Shown: positions 1 through 8,538 of the stretch, piece by piece
How the letters are laid out: each line of letters opens with the position of its first letter
How positions within the stretch are numbered: the stretch's first letter is position 1
Origin: Natronorubrum daqingense
GTDB lineage: Archaea > Halobacteriota > Halobacteria > Halobacteriales > Natrialbaceae
Direction: 5' to 3'
NCBI RefSeq assembly: GCF_001971705.1
Contig: NZ_CP019327.1
Span: forward strand, 868,001 to 932,000
DNA length: 64,000 nucleotides
Program-made: the position numbers and the translations under genes
The notes under the pieces: model-generated
Databases searched by the model: none
What the model was told of the DNA's origin: nothing
Seen by the model: only the letters and a program-made list of their open reading frames with translations

Positions 1-778
1 TGCCACCGTCGACACCGATTCGGCCGGTTTCGTTCGAGGCGTAGAGTCCGTTGTCCGGGTAGTCACCCAGTCGGCAGTTCTCGAAGATGAGCGAACCGCG
101 GTGGTGTTGGTCGACGGCAAAGCCGGTCGCTCCGCGCCACATGTTCCCGGCGTTTGGCGTCTCGTCGATGTGATCCGCGCCGTCGTCTGCGAAGAAGCAG
201 TAGACGTGACCCTCGCCGTCCGGGTCGGTAATGTTGAACAGTCCTGGTCCCCAGGTGCCGCTGTCGTGGCGACCTTCGACGGTAACATTTCGGACGGAGA
301 GCCCGTCCTCGACCTCAGCACTGATTACGCGAATGCCCGTATCCTCTGCGGTTTGGTCGACGTCGAAGCCCTCGAAGAGGAGGTTTCGTCCCGGATCCTC
401 GTGAGTACCAAGTCGGAAGAGGCGATACTGTGGTCCGTCGAACTCGTAATAAGAAGCCGGGACCAAGGTCGCACCGTGGCCGCTGAAGCCGACGTTCTCG
501 AAGTTAGTGAGGCGCAGTTGTTCGTCCATGTAGTATCGCCCCTCCGGGAACTCGAGAAGAGTATCGTCGCCAACGTGCTCTCGTAATACAGGCGTGATGG
601 ACTCGTTCCCCTCGGGGTCCGCGCCGGCTTCGACGACGTCGACGACTGTCTCGTATTGGTCCTCGAGTGCCGTGGCGCTTGACGTCCCGGCGACCGTGAG
701 CGTCCCAAGCCCAACGAGGCAACCCTTTATGTACGACCGTCGATCAATGCTTCGTTTCCGTGAATCGTTTAGAGACAC
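1..778 (-). CDS. Tat-exported right-handed beta-helix surface protein (5' part only)
   Basis: Translating the minus strand from a GTG at 778 gives 259 codons without a stop, running off the left edge, so the C-terminus is missing. Residues about 11-18 read RRSYIKGC followed by a hydrophobic stretch, a twin-arginine export signal. The mature part starts with a VVEAGADPEGNES-like segment and then a series of short beta-strand turns (LLFEGFDVDQ, LSVRNVTVEG, LIFENCRLGD), the pattern of pectate-lyase/parallel beta-helix proteins. Such haloarchaeal proteins are secreted and probably act on or bind polysaccharide, but no catalytic residue can be assigned from the fragment. There is no in-frame ATG upstream before a stop, so GTG is the likely start. 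Some other-frame readings in this stretch are shadows. Confidence 0.75.
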   Translation of the reverse strand, partial: MSLNDSRKRSIDRRSYIKGCLVGLGTLTVAGTSSATALEDQYETVVDVVEAGADPEGNESITPVLREHVGDDTLLEFPEGRYYMDEQLRLTNFENVGFSGHGATLVPASYYEFDGPQYRLFRLGTHEDPGRNLLFEGFDVDQTAEDTGIRVISAEVEDGLSVRNVTVEGRHDSGTWGPGLFNITDPDGEGHVYCFFADDGADHIDETPNAGNMWRGATGFAVDQHHRGSLIFENCRLGDYPDNGLYASNETGRIGVDGG

Positions 779-1170
779 GGCCAGTCCTCACCGTTAACGG
801 TTATTACGTATATCCCAAGTAAAATAATACCAGTCCAGACACAGATTTCAAACGCCATCAAAGTCGCGACCAAAATACTGAAAGTCAGGACAAAGCGAAC
901 GTAATTCTATGAAACGCAACGCAAGCAGTTCTTGCCCGGACCGTTGGAAACGACTCAACCGAGGGGCTGGACCCGCCGAGACGGAAACAACAGTTGCGCT
1001 CGAACGAAAGAACCGTTTGAGAGACTTTCATGGAATGGTACTATCGGACGCATTCCGCCGCTCGAGGTCGCTCCCGAGGACATTCGAGCAACGGCGTGGA
1101 TCGATTCACCCGAGCGCGTTACTGGCTGCCGGGAGTATAAGTCAAAACCCGTCGTATGGTCCGCGTGACG
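779..1170. other. Intergenic region between divergent genes
   Basis: The 392 bases separate the beta-helix gene (minus) from the hydrolase gene (plus). The first 60 bases are AT-rich and contain a perfect 10-base palindrome (CCGTTAACGG, 791-800) and a TATA-like stretch (about 800-815) that would serve the minus-strand gene. A TATA-like GTATAAG lies at about 1135-1141 ahead of the plus-strand gene. I see no convincing gene; the open frame from 909 runs in another frame into the next gene and has no family resemblance. Confidence 0.5.
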
Positions 1171-1836
1171 ATGTCCATCACATACGAGGGAATTACGTTC
1201 GAACGGATCGGCCACGCGAGCAAGCGACTCGAGACGGACGATGGAACGGTTATCTACATCGACCCCTGGGAGGAGGTCCTCGAGTCTGAACCGGGAGACG
1301 GCGATATCGTCTTCGTCACGCACGACGACTTCGATCACTACGATCCGGCGGGGATCGACGCCGTAGCGAAACCGGATGGGACGGTCGCCGTTTACGAGGC
1401 GGTCGACACGAGCGACCTCGAGCGCGATGTCGTCGACTTGCCAGCGGACGGCGAGACGACGGTCGACGGCGTTACCGTCCAGACGGTGCCCGCGTACAAC
1501 GACCCGGATGGGGAACACGTCGACGACGACGGAAATCCGTTCCACGCCGAAGGCGAAGTGATCGGAATACTCGTCGACCTCGATGGGACCTCCGTCTTCT
1601 GTCCGTCGGATACGGACTTCCTCGAGCACCACGAGTCGATCACTGCGGCGGTTTTCATTCCGCCGATTGGTGGGCACTTCACCATGGACCGACACGAAGC
1701 GGCGGACTTCGCTCGCAGCGTTGACCCGGAGCTCGTCTTGCCCGAACACTACGATACGTTCGAACCGATCGAGACGGATGCCGAGGCCTTCGCTGCTGAA
1801 CTCGAGGACGACGACATTCGCGTCGAGTTGTTTTGA
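1171..1836 (+). CDS. Metallo-beta-lactamase-fold metal-dependent hydrolase (UlaG-like)
   Basis: The 221-residue protein has the compact fold of the UlaG/metal-dependent hydrolase branch of the metallo-beta-lactamase superfamily. Visible landmarks are IGHAS near residue 13, YIDPW at 29-33, the metal motif THDDFDHYD (H51, D55, H56), PAYND near 108, a GGHFTMD segment near 170 and LPEHYDTF near 191. The second histidine of the usual HxHxDH motif is an aspartate here (HDDFDH). The ATG at 1171 was preferred to the one at 1156 because homologues begin directly with an ITYEGITF-like strand. The substrate cannot be told; such proteins hydrolyse phosphoester, lactone or nucleotide-like compounds. It stands alone. 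Confidence 0.85.
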   Translation: MSITYEGITFERIGHASKRLETDDGTVIYIDPWEEVLESEPGDGDIVFVTHDDFDHYDPAGIDAVAKPDGTVAVYEAVDTSDLERDVVDLPADGETTVDGVTVQTVPAYNDPDGEHVDDDGNPFHAEGEVIGILVDLDGTSVFCPSDTDFLEHHESITAAVFIPPIGGHFTMDRHEAADFARSVDPELVLPEHYDTFEPIETDAEAFAAELEDDDIRVELF

Positions 1837-1954
1837 AGAAAGATTGAGACACGATTCCTGAGCGCACAACGAAACGAATTACCAGTGACTGAGACGGTCA
1901 CTGCCCTACGCATTTTGGAACAAGTCTCTTTGAAAGACAATCGCGAATTTGTGT

Positions 1955-2278
1955 ATGGTCTCCCACGATGACCGCCCTCGACTACACGACGACTGCGTAG
2001 AGATCCGGACCGTTCGCGAGGACGGTGAATCTGTGACACACATGATTCTGCGAGGACTGGCTCGAAGCAAAAACGTACCCGTGTCACAACTCGATTCGCT
2101 CTATGACGACGTCGAAACGGAGTCGGTAGGTGATTTACTCACCCATTCGAGAGAAACTAATTCGAACGTCAGTGTCACGTTTACAACCGACGACCATACC
2201 GTCGTTGTCACCAGCGAGGACTGCATCTGTATTCGTGATCCTGATCGAGCAAACTCGCATTTCAGCGAGAAAAACTAG
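1955..2278 (+). CDS. HalOD1 output-domain protein
   Basis: This 107-residue protein is a stand-alone HalOD1 domain, a haloarchaea-specific output module often seen at the end of signalling proteins. Supporting motifs are the helical ILRGLARSKNVPVSQLDSLY segment (the family has ALAEAEGVDPTELPPLY-like text), the DVETESVGDLL segment, and the terminal strand pair VTFTTDDHTVVVTSEDCICI. A TTG at 1949 is also in frame, but the ATG at 1955 fits the family length. It has no linked sensor or regulator in the same operon, so its partner is unknown. A second stand-alone HalOD1 gene lies at 59174-59467. Confidence 0.8.
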   Translation: MVSHDDRPRLHDDCVEIRTVREDGESVTHMILRGLARSKNVPVSQLDSLYDDVETESVGDLLTHSRETNSNVSVTFTTDDHTVVVTSEDCICIRDPDRANSHFSEKN

Positions 2279-2746
2279 GGCTCTCTCGAGTGGTTCGCTC
2301 GCTTTCTTGCCGGGTGCAAGCCCTCCATACCGCGACATCGTACACGCTCTCTGAAGAGACGAGATAGTGGCGAACGAGCGCCTCACAGACCGTATTCGAT
2401 ACGATGATTGTCTCGATAGTCAATATATTGGTGTTCAACCTGTGACAGGAACTTGCACTCGAGTCGGTCTGCCCGTTCTATTGCACAAGTGACGAATACG
2501 AGACGCACGCCGTGTGAACGGTAGCTACGTCCACTCAACAGCACCTGCGTTCCACTCAACTTCACTTCCGGTCCATCCGACTACGGACAGCAGTGGTTAG
2601 TTCAGACCGATGAACGTATACTGATAGTCCGATGTAAATGACTCCCTATCGTAACCCTTCACGGAGAGTGTAATTCACCGTCATCGCCTCTAATCTCTTT
2701 GGAAACGGGGTTATCCGACTCCTCGTTGTATCCTTGATTGAGAATT
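2279..2746. other. Intergenic region
   Basis: The 468 bases are less GC-rich than the flanking genes. A 60-codon minus-strand frame (2383-2565, GTG start) is open but resembles no family I recognise and has no clear promoter, so I do not call it a gene. The last part carries the upstream region of the HTH regulator, with no obvious palindromic operator. Confidence 0.4.
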
Positions 2747-3415
2747 ATGACATCGATCGCAGACATCGAGATTTCGGCAGACGGGACTGGAACAGGTGAA
2801 TTGTTCGACGCAATTCCATCGCTCACCTGCGAGATGGAACGGGTAATCGCTTCGAGCGGCCACGGACTCTGGCTCTCGGGGCCTTCACAGGAAGCAATCG
2901 AGGACGCCCTGACGGAAGCGTCAGGCATCGAAGCGTACACACTCATTTCCGACGATGACGGTCGGTGGCTGTACGATATCCAGTTCAACAACGCTACGAC
3001 CGACGTCTTCGAGTTGATCCTCGAGGAGCAGGGAACGGTCCTGAGCGCGTCGGCCTCGAGTGGCACGTGGCTGTTGAGCATTCGATTTGCCGACCGGGAG
3101 AGCGTCAGTTCGCTCTACGACAGACTCGACGAGGCGGAGATCACGCCGACGATCGTTCGCCTGTTCGACCTCGCAGAGGAGACGCACACGCAGTGTGGAC
3201 TCACGGCGCGACAGTACGAAACGCTCGTGGCGGCGATCGACCACGGCTACTTCGAAATTCCGCGTGAGGTCTCGATGCAGGAGCTCTCGGAGGAACTCGG
3301 CATCTCACACCAGGCCCTCTCGGAGCGACTCCGCCGGGCCTACCGCGCACTCGTTACCTCGGAACTCAACGTCTCCGAGGACGAAACCGTCGCCCCGCCG
3401 ATGCCATCGGACTGA
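2747..3415 (+). CDS. Bacterio-opsin-activator type HTH regulator (HTH_10)
   Basis: The 222-residue protein has the layout of haloarchaeal Bat-type regulators. An N-terminal sensory part of about 145 residues carries the GLWLSGPS and ISDDDGRWLYDIQF-like strands of the Bat regulatory domain. A C-terminal HTH_10 domain follows, with CGLTARQYETLVAAIDHGYF, then IPREVSMQELSEELGIS and HQALSERLRRAYRALV as the helix-turn-helix. It should bind DNA and regulate transcription; ligand and targets are unknown. The start is the ATG at 2747; an in-frame TTG nine bases earlier is less likely. No partner gene is in the same operon. Confidence 0.88.
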   Translation: MTSIADIEISADGTGTGELFDAIPSLTCEMERVIASSGHGLWLSGPSQEAIEDALTEASGIEAYTLISDDDGRWLYDIQFNNATTDVFELILEEQGTVLSASASSGTWLLSIRFADRESVSSLYDRLDEAEITPTIVRLFDLAEETHTQCGLTARQYETLVAAIDHGYFEIPREVSMQELSEELGISHQALSERLRRAYRALVTSELNVSEDETVAPPMPSD

Positions 3416-3643
3416 TCGAACCGATTGCGCTGACCACCTGATTACCCAAACGACGACCAATCACCGGCTATCGATGCCGGCTTCACTCGATGTTTTCGCG
3501 GCGCAGCGAAGGTAGATCCCGTCGCTCGAGTCGCGACGGGAGCCGACCCCACGAACGAATTTCGATCGTTCGTATTCCGGTTGACGATCCGTATCCGAGA
3601 CCGAACGGGTACCGTTATGTTCCGTGCCAGACATACCCTGCCT

Positions 3644-4411
3644 ATGCACGTCGAACGCGACGACGGAGTCCGCCGAATTTTCTTCGACCGACCAGCGGCA
3701 CTCAACGCGATGACGAAAGAGACCGCCGTAAATCTCGCGGAGACGATCGAGGAGACGTCTCCGGACGAGTGTCACGCAATCGTCCTCACGGGAGAAGGTG
3801 ACGCGTTCAGTGCCGGCGGCGACCTCGAGTCGCTCTCTGACTTTCCGGACACGGCGCGAGACGCGTACGAGTCGGTCTCCGACACCTTCGGCCGCGTCGT
3901 TGAGGCAATGCTCGAGTCGAACGTCCCGATACTCGCGAAAGTTAACGGCGATGCAATCGGTGCGGGACTGGCACTCGTCGCCCTCGCAGACATCGCCTAC
4001 GCGAGCGAGGACGCGACGTTCTCGTGTGCGTTCGTCCGCGTTGGACTCATTCCTGACACCGGCGCCACGTTCATGCTGCCCCACATCGTCGGTCTTCGGG
4101 CCGCGAAGAAACTCGCGTTCACCGGCGAGTTTTTCGACGCCGAACGGGCGGCCGACCTCGAGTTGATCAACGAGGCCGTTCCAGCCGACGAACTCAACGA
4201 GCGCGTCGAGCAAGACGTCGCTCGGCTTCGAAAGGCACCGACGGCCATCGTCGGCATGATGAAACAGGCGATGCACGAGAACATGACGCGTCACTGGTCG
4301 GAAGCTCTCGATTACGAGAATCAACTGCAGGTACAGGCCCGGACGTCGGACGCCCACGAGGAGGGGGTCACGGCGTTCCTCGAAAACCGGGAGCCAGAAT
4401 TCGACACCTAA
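3644..4411 (+). CDS. Enoyl-CoA hydratase/isomerase family protein
   Basis: This 255-residue crotonase-fold protein matches the usual family length. It shows the first oxyanion-hole segment SAGGDLESL (residues 56-64), the second oxyanion segment GDAIGAGLALVALAD (102-116), and VGLIPDTGATFMLP just after, where the Asp in LIPD takes the position of the catalytic acid as in PaaG-type isomerases. It likely hydrates or isomerises an unsaturated acyl-CoA in beta-oxidation or aromatic/branched-chain catabolism; the exact substrate is not visible. I chose the ATG at 3644 rather than 3581 or 3617 because the family starts with a VERDDGVRRI strand and a TATA-like CGTTATG sits about 28 bases upstream. It is monocistronic. 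Confidence 0.88.
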   Translation: MHVERDDGVRRIFFDRPAALNAMTKETAVNLAETIEETSPDECHAIVLTGEGDAFSAGGDLESLSDFPDTARDAYESVSDTFGRVVEAMLESNVPILAKVNGDAIGAGLALVALADIAYASEDATFSCAFVRVGLIPDTGATFMLPHIVGLRAAKKLAFTGEFFDAERAADLELINEAVPADELNERVEQDVARLRKAPTAIVGMMKQAMHENMTRHWSEALDYENQLQVQARTSDAHEEGVTAFLENREPEFDT

Positions 4412-4506
4412 GGCGCTGTTACTTACGGACTACTCCGTTAATACTCGAATCGCAAGCCACCGCAAGCACCACCAACTTCCACCGGTTCGCCGTCTAGTCG
4501 AGTGTA

Positions 4507-5499
4507 ATGTCTCCAGAATTTACTGACGACGACATCGGCAAGACCGTCGTCAACGCAAACGGCGAGGAAGTCGGCTTGATCGCGGGCATCGAACACGGCA
4601 CCGCACACGTCGAGCCAGACCCCGGAATCGCAGACACGATCAAAGCGAAACTCGGCTGGGGCGGTGCCGACGACGACACCTATCCACTCCAAGAGAGCTC
4701 CGTCGCCGAAGTGACTACCGACGAAATTCGCCTCGAGAGTGATCTCTCGGGGAGCGCCGGCGGCGGAGCGACCAGCGCCGGCGGCGAATCCGACCTCGAC
4801 GCGGGTGGAACGGACACCACAGAGATGGGGTCCTCGAGCGACCGAGCGGGAGCCGGTGGCGCTGCCGGAGCCAGTGCAGGCTCGGCCGGCGCCGGTACTC
4901 AATCGGGTCGAGAAGGGCGAGACGACGATGACGGGTTGATGAGCGATGATGACGATGACGGATTGATGGGTGACGACGATGATGATATGATCGGTGATGA
5001 CGACGATAGCGGACTCATGGACGACGACGGTGACGACATGATTGGAGACGACGACGATGGATTCCGAGACGATGACGACGGCCTGATGGACGACGATGAT
5101 AGCGGCGTTAGAGACGACGATGACGGCCTGATGGACGACGATGATGACATGATCGGCGACGATGACGATAGTGGGTTGATGGACGACGACGATGATGACA
5201 TGATCGGCGACGATGACGAAGGGCTCATGGACGACGATGATGACGACATGATCGGCGACGACGACGACAGCGGACTCATGGACGACGATGATGACGACAT
5301 GATCGGCGACGACGACGACAGCGGACTCATGAACGACGATGATGACGACATGATCGGCGATGACGACGACAGCGGACTCATGGACGACGATGATGACGAC
5401 ATGATCGGCGATGACGACGAAGGGCTCATGGACGACGATGACGACGACGACCTCATCGGTGACGACGATGACGACGTCGACAGTCGAGATACCCGATAA
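4507..5499 (+). CDS. PRC-barrel domain protein with Asp-rich tandem-repeat tail
   Basis: The N-terminal ~80 residues form a PRC-barrel-like domain (DDDIGKTVVNANGEEVGLI, then VEPDPGI and a WGGADDDTYPL segment), as in many haloarchaeal proteins that bind RNA, ribosome-maturation or envelope partners. Residues ~80-140 are a Gly/Ala/Ser linker. From about residue 140 the protein is almost only Asp with interruptions by GLM, DMIG, SGL and EGLM, in units of roughly 16-17 residues. There is no signal peptide, so it is probably cytoplasmic. The tail is far longer and more acidic than normal halophilic adaptation requires. The function is unknown; counter-ion or calcium binding, or a flexible brush, are guesses. 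Confidence 0.8.
   Translation: MSPEFTDDDIGKTVVNANGEEVGLIAGIEHGTAHVEPDPGIADTIKAKLGWGGADDDTYPLQESSVAEVTTDEIRLESDLSGSAGGGATSAGGESDLDAGGTDTTEMGSSSDRAGAGGAAGASAGSAGAGTQSGREGRDDDDGLMSDDDDDGLMGDDDDDMIGDDDDSGLMDDDGDDMIGDDDDGFRDDDDGLMDDDDSGVRDDDDGLMDDDDDMIGDDDDSGLMDDDDDDMIGDDDEGLMDDDDDDMIGDDDDSGLMDDDDDDMIGDDDDSGLMNDDDDDMIGDDDDSGLMDDDDDDMIGDDDEGLMDDDDDDDLIGDDDDDVDSRDTR
4920..5480. repeat. Degenerate coding tandem repeat, about 48-51 bases per unit
   Basis: The 3' half of the PRC-barrel gene repeats blocks of GAC/GAT codons broken by ATGATCGGC (MIG) and GGACTCATG or GGGCTCATG (GLM). The last four or five units, from about 5150, are nearly identical in DNA, while earlier ones are shorter and more diverged. 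This pattern suggests recent expansion by slippage or unequal recombination at the 3' side, so copy number may vary between strains. Confidence 0.85.
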
Positions 5500-5637
5500 C
5501 CGCGATTTCCACCGACTCGAGTCACGATGGCGGTGATTCGGCTGGTCATTTCGGTTTTTCGAACGAGAGTACGCGAACCGAAAACCCTCCCTGGAGACAC
5601 CGAGTAAACGGGTAGTGCCAGCACCGCTCGAGTCCGT

Positions 5638-6567
5638 TCAGGATTCAGAATTCGGATCGCCGTGTGTCACGCCGTCGCGCTCGTCGGCACGCATCCGCCT
5701 CAGTGTCGCTCGAGCGTTGCTCGCTTCGTAGCCGAAGAACACGTCGTTGCCGTACTCGCTTGCAACCTCCGTGGCGTGGACCAAATTGTCGATATCGATG
5801 TTGATCGCGTACAGTTCGATGCTGAAGGTCGTCTCGAGTGCGCTCTCGAAGCCACGAGCGATGGTCTCGAGCCAGTAGGTCGTCTCGTAGGCCATGTCGT
5901 ACAGCGGGACGACGAACTCGTCGACGTGTTCCTCGAGGGCCTCGAGATCGATCCCCGCCCGTTCGTAAAGATGACCTGGGTACGGATCGGGATAGACGGT
6001 CATGTAGACGCGACCAGGGATTCGCTCGACGGCTTCCTCGACGAACTCGGTGATAACGTTCGCTCGCCACTCGTATCGATCCTCGAAACGGCTGTTCTCG
6101 AAGGACTGTTCGCAGACGCCACAGCGACAGTACTCGGCGCGCGGAAAGCCGATATCGTCGAGTCTGACGTCCTCGTTCGCCTCGACGCAGTCGTCGATGA
6201 TCTCGAACAAGCCCTCGCGGTAGTCCTCGCGAGACGGGCAGACGTAGGCCCAATCGAAGTACGTCCGGTCTCGAGTGGCCGGGCGACCGAGGTCGTCGAC
6301 GGGAACGAGTGAGGGGTCGGCGTCCGCCGCAGCGTTGTCACCGAAACACGACACCATGTTCACGCCGTTCTCGATCGGTTCGGCCGACCGGCCGGTCACG
6401 TCCTTGACTTCGTAGAACCCCCGGTCGAACTCGGGCCAGTTGACTTCGTCTTCGTTCCGCGTGACGACGCCGTACATAGTGAACGGTTCGTCGCCGACGC
6501 CGTAAGCCGTTCGGAACGCACCGTGTTCACCGCACCAATCAGTACCGTGTTGGCAGGATTTGTACAC
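5638..6567 (-). CDS. Conserved haloarchaeal protein, possible TIM-barrel glycosidase-like
   Basis: I do not recognise this 309-residue protein with certainty. It starts (GTG) with a cysteine-rich block, CQHGTDWCGEHG, and has a second block EYCRCGVCEQSF near residue 150, so a bound metal is plausible. The rest alternates strands and helices: FDWAYVCPSREDYREGLFE near 105, RLDDIGFPRAEYC, then GRVYMTVYPDPYPGHLYERA and DEFVVPLYDMAYETTYWLE. This resembles uncharacterised glycoside-hydrolase-like TIM barrels, where Asp/Glu at strand ends act in catalysis, but this is inference. No signal peptide is present. It lies alone between the PRC-barrel gene and a small membrane protein gene. Confidence 0.65.
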   Translation of the reverse strand: MYKSCQHGTDWCGEHGAFRTAYGVGDEPFTMYGVVTRNEDEVNWPEFDRGFYEVKDVTGRSAEPIENGVNMVSCFGDNAAADADPSLVPVDDLGRPATRDRTYFDWAYVCPSREDYREGLFEIIDDCVEANEDVRLDDIGFPRAEYCRCGVCEQSFENSRFEDRYEWRANVITEFVEEAVERIPGRVYMTVYPDPYPGHLYERAGIDLEALEEHVDEFVVPLYDMAYETTYWLETIARGFESALETTFSIELYAINIDIDNLVHATEVASEYGNDVFFGYEASNARATLRRMRADERDGVTHGDPNSES

Positions 6568-6623
6568 GCGAGTAGCGATACAACTCGGCGATCGAGACGC
6601 CGAAAAATGACGGTTGTCGGGGA

Positions 6624-6743
6624 CTATTCGACCGGTTCGTACTCGACTTCTTCGATCTCGACGTCGGAAGAGCCACCGAGGACGACCTTCCAGAGAACGG
6701 CGATGACGAACAGGGCGAGCAGGAGTTTAACTGTACGAGACAT
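6624..6743 (-). CDS. Small single-pass membrane protein (39 residues)
   Basis: The minus strand encodes a 39-residue peptide starting MSRTVKLLLALFVIAVLWKV, i.e. a basic N-terminus, one hydrophobic helix (about residues 6-20), and an acidic tail of VEIEEVEYEPVE type. Codon use is typical of the genome (GTC, GAG, CTC) and the frame has a clear ATG; a second in-frame ATG lies six bases upstream. The topology suggests a peptide anchored in the cytoplasmic membrane. Function is unknown. It sits downstream of pyrI behind a likely terminator and so is probably transcribed on its own. Confidence 0.65.
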   Translation of the reverse strand: MSRTVKLLLALFVIAVLWKVVLGGSSDVEIEEVEYEPVE

Positions 6744-6802
6744 GTACATCTCCACGTTCTTTTGATAGCTACTTAGCTATTCTGGACAGTTCTCTCGAGG
6801 TG

Positions 6803-6825
6803 AAAAAAGTCTCAGTAACGAGACC
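6803..6825 (-). terminator. Hairpin plus T-run after pyrI
   Basis: On the minus strand GTCTC and GAGAC pair across a 6-base loop (6809-6824) and are followed directly by six T residues (6803-6808). It lies about 70 bases after the pyrI stop and ahead of the small membrane protein gene, the right place to end the pyrB-pyrI transcript. Confidence 0.5.
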
Positions 6826-6895
6826 ATTCGTGTAGATCACCACGGATCACCGAAAGACGACGGATAGAAACGGGACTCGTGTGCGCCAGTGGCGT

Positions 6896-7381
6896 TCAGG
6901 TGTCGATTAACGAGGCGATTCCGGTGCGGACGATCGTCTCGCAGTACGCACATCTGACTCCATCCTCGAGCACGTCGAACGTGGACGTAACCGGTTCGTC
7001 GCCGGTCGTAATACACTCCGAATTTGGACACGAGAGGACACCTTCAACGAGTTCCGGGCGATCGACGCGGTGTTTTTCGATCACGTCGTAATCCCGAACG
7101 ATGTTGATCGTCGACTCGGGGGCGATCAGCGAGAGCACGTCCACTTCGTCCTGGCTAAGCTCTCGCCCTTCGACTTTGACGATGTCTTTTCGCGCGAGCC
7201 GATCCGAGGGGACGTTCATTCCGATCGAAAGCTCCTCACCCTCGCTGCCGTCGATGCCGAGAATCGCCAGCACGTTCAGCGCCTGCCCGCCGCGGACGTG
7301 ATCGATGACGGTTCCGCTTCGAATCTTACTGACGCGCAACTGGTGGTCGCCGCCTGTCTCGCCGCCACCGTCGTTACTCAT
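6896..7381 (-). CDS. pyrI: Aspartate carbamoyltransferase regulatory chain
   Basis: PyrI is the regulatory subunit of aspartate carbamoyltransferase, the first committed step of pyrimidine synthesis; it binds nucleotide effectors and clamps catalytic trimers through a zinc domain. The 161 residues show the nucleotide-binding N-domain ([20 protein letters not shown], then LGIDGS) and the zinc cysteines C118, C123, C144 and C147 (CPNSEC and CAYC). The length fits the family. The ATG at 7381 overlaps the end of pyrB by 8 bases, which supports translational coupling; a GTG at 7396 is possible but would add residues not seen in homologues. Confidence 0.97.
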   Translation of the reverse strand: MSNDGGGETGGDHQLRVSKIRSGTVIDHVRGGQALNVLAILGIDGSEGEELSIGMNVPSDRLARKDIVKVEGRELSQDEVDVLSLIAPESTINIVRDYDVIEKHRVDRPELVEGVLSCPNSECITTGDEPVTSTFDVLEDGVRCAYCETIVRTGIASLIDT

Positions 7382-8306
7382 CGAGATCACCCCCATCCGC
7401 GAGCAACAGATCCAGCAACGCCATCCGAACCGGTACCCCGTTGTGCGCCTGATCGAAGTACGCCGCGTGAGCCGTATCGTCGATCTCGGGTGCGATCTCG
7501 TCGACGCGGGGAAGCGGATGCATCACCGTCAGGTCGTCCGCTGCTGCCTCGAGCGTCTCGAGGTCGATCTGGTACTCGCCCGCGACCTTCTGGTACTCGG
7601 ATTCGTCGGGGAAGCGTTCGCGCTGGATTCGGGTGACGTAGAGGACGTCGAGCGAGGGCAATACCTCCTCGAGTGTCTCGTGTTCGCGGATTCCCGGACC
7701 GTCGTCGGATTGATGAAGGTCGTAGACGACTTCGCGGGGCAATTGGAGGCTCTCCGGGCTGATGAAGTGCTGGCGCGCGTCGAAGTTCGTCAGCGCGTGG
7801 GCCAGCGAGTGAACCGTCCGGCCGTACTTCAGGTCACCCATGATTCCGATCGTCAGGTCGTCCAATCCGGCGTTCTCGCGGATCGTGTAGAGATCGAGCA
7901 TCGTCTGCGTCGGGTGATGCCCCGCGCCGTCGCCGGCGTTCAACAGCGGCACGTCGACGAACTCGCTGGCCATCGTCGCCGCCCCTTGACGAGGATGGCG
8001 CAAGACGAGCGCGTCCGCGTAGCCTTCGATGACGCGGACCGTATCGGCGAGCGTCTCGCCTTTCTTGACGCTCGAGGATTCGATCGAACCCATGTCGACG
8101 ACGTCGCCGCCGAGGCGTTTCATAGCGGTTTCGAAGCTCATCTTCGTCCGCGTACTCGGCTCGAAAAAGAGCAAGCCGAGCAACGTGTTCGCGTGTCGAT
8201 CGGCGACCGCCGACGGGTCGGCATCGATCTCGGCCGCCCGATCGAGGACCGTCTCGATGTCCGCCCGCGAGAGTTGTTTGCTCGTGATGAGGTGATCGTG
8301 GCGCAT
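7374..8306 (-). CDS. pyrB: Aspartate carbamoyltransferase catalytic chain
   Basis: PyrB joins carbamoyl phosphate and aspartate to N-carbamoyl-aspartate in cytoplasmic pyrimidine synthesis. The 310-residue protein has the carbamoyl-phosphate loop FFEPSTRTK (STRTK at 51-55), the SSSVKKGE loop with the conserved Lys near 81-82, HPTQT at 131-135, and MHPLPR near 260. Length and motifs are typical. It is the first gene of an overlapping pyrB-pyrI operon, so catalytic and regulatory chains are produced together. Confidence 0.98.
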   Translation of the reverse strand: MRHDHLITSKQLSRADIETVLDRAAEIDADPSAVADRHANTLLGLLFFEPSTRTKMSFETAMKRLGGDVVDMGSIESSSVKKGETLADTVRVIEGYADALVLRHPRQGAATMASEFVDVPLLNAGDGAGHHPTQTMLDLYTIRENAGLDDLTIGIMGDLKYGRTVHSLAHALTNFDARQHFISPESLQLPREVVYDLHQSDDGPGIREHETLEEVLPSLDVLYVTRIQRERFPDESEYQKVAGEYQIDLETLEAAADDLTVMHPLPRVDEIAPEIDDTAHAAYFDQAHNGVPVRMALLDLLLADGGDLDE

Positions 8307-8538
8307 TCGTTCGTGTTAGCTCTTGGCGTCCCCTTGAATCTCCCCATTCGACGTCGCGTATTGCCGAGCGAAAACAAACGATACGCGATCGGAAAGGTCA
8401 GCCAGTACCGAACCGATAGTGACGGGAAAACACCCGTAGTGGCGCCCGCAGAGACGGGGTGCTACACACACCTCGTTTCCAGTGAATGTACTGAAGCCAA
8501 AGAGTTATGCGGGCGCTGGGGTAAGTACGCGCAATTGC

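Noticed and set aside
2383-2565. A 60-codon minus-strand frame in an intergenic region
   Set aside because: It uses a GTG start, lacks a clear promoter and resembles no family; chance open frames of this length are frequent here.
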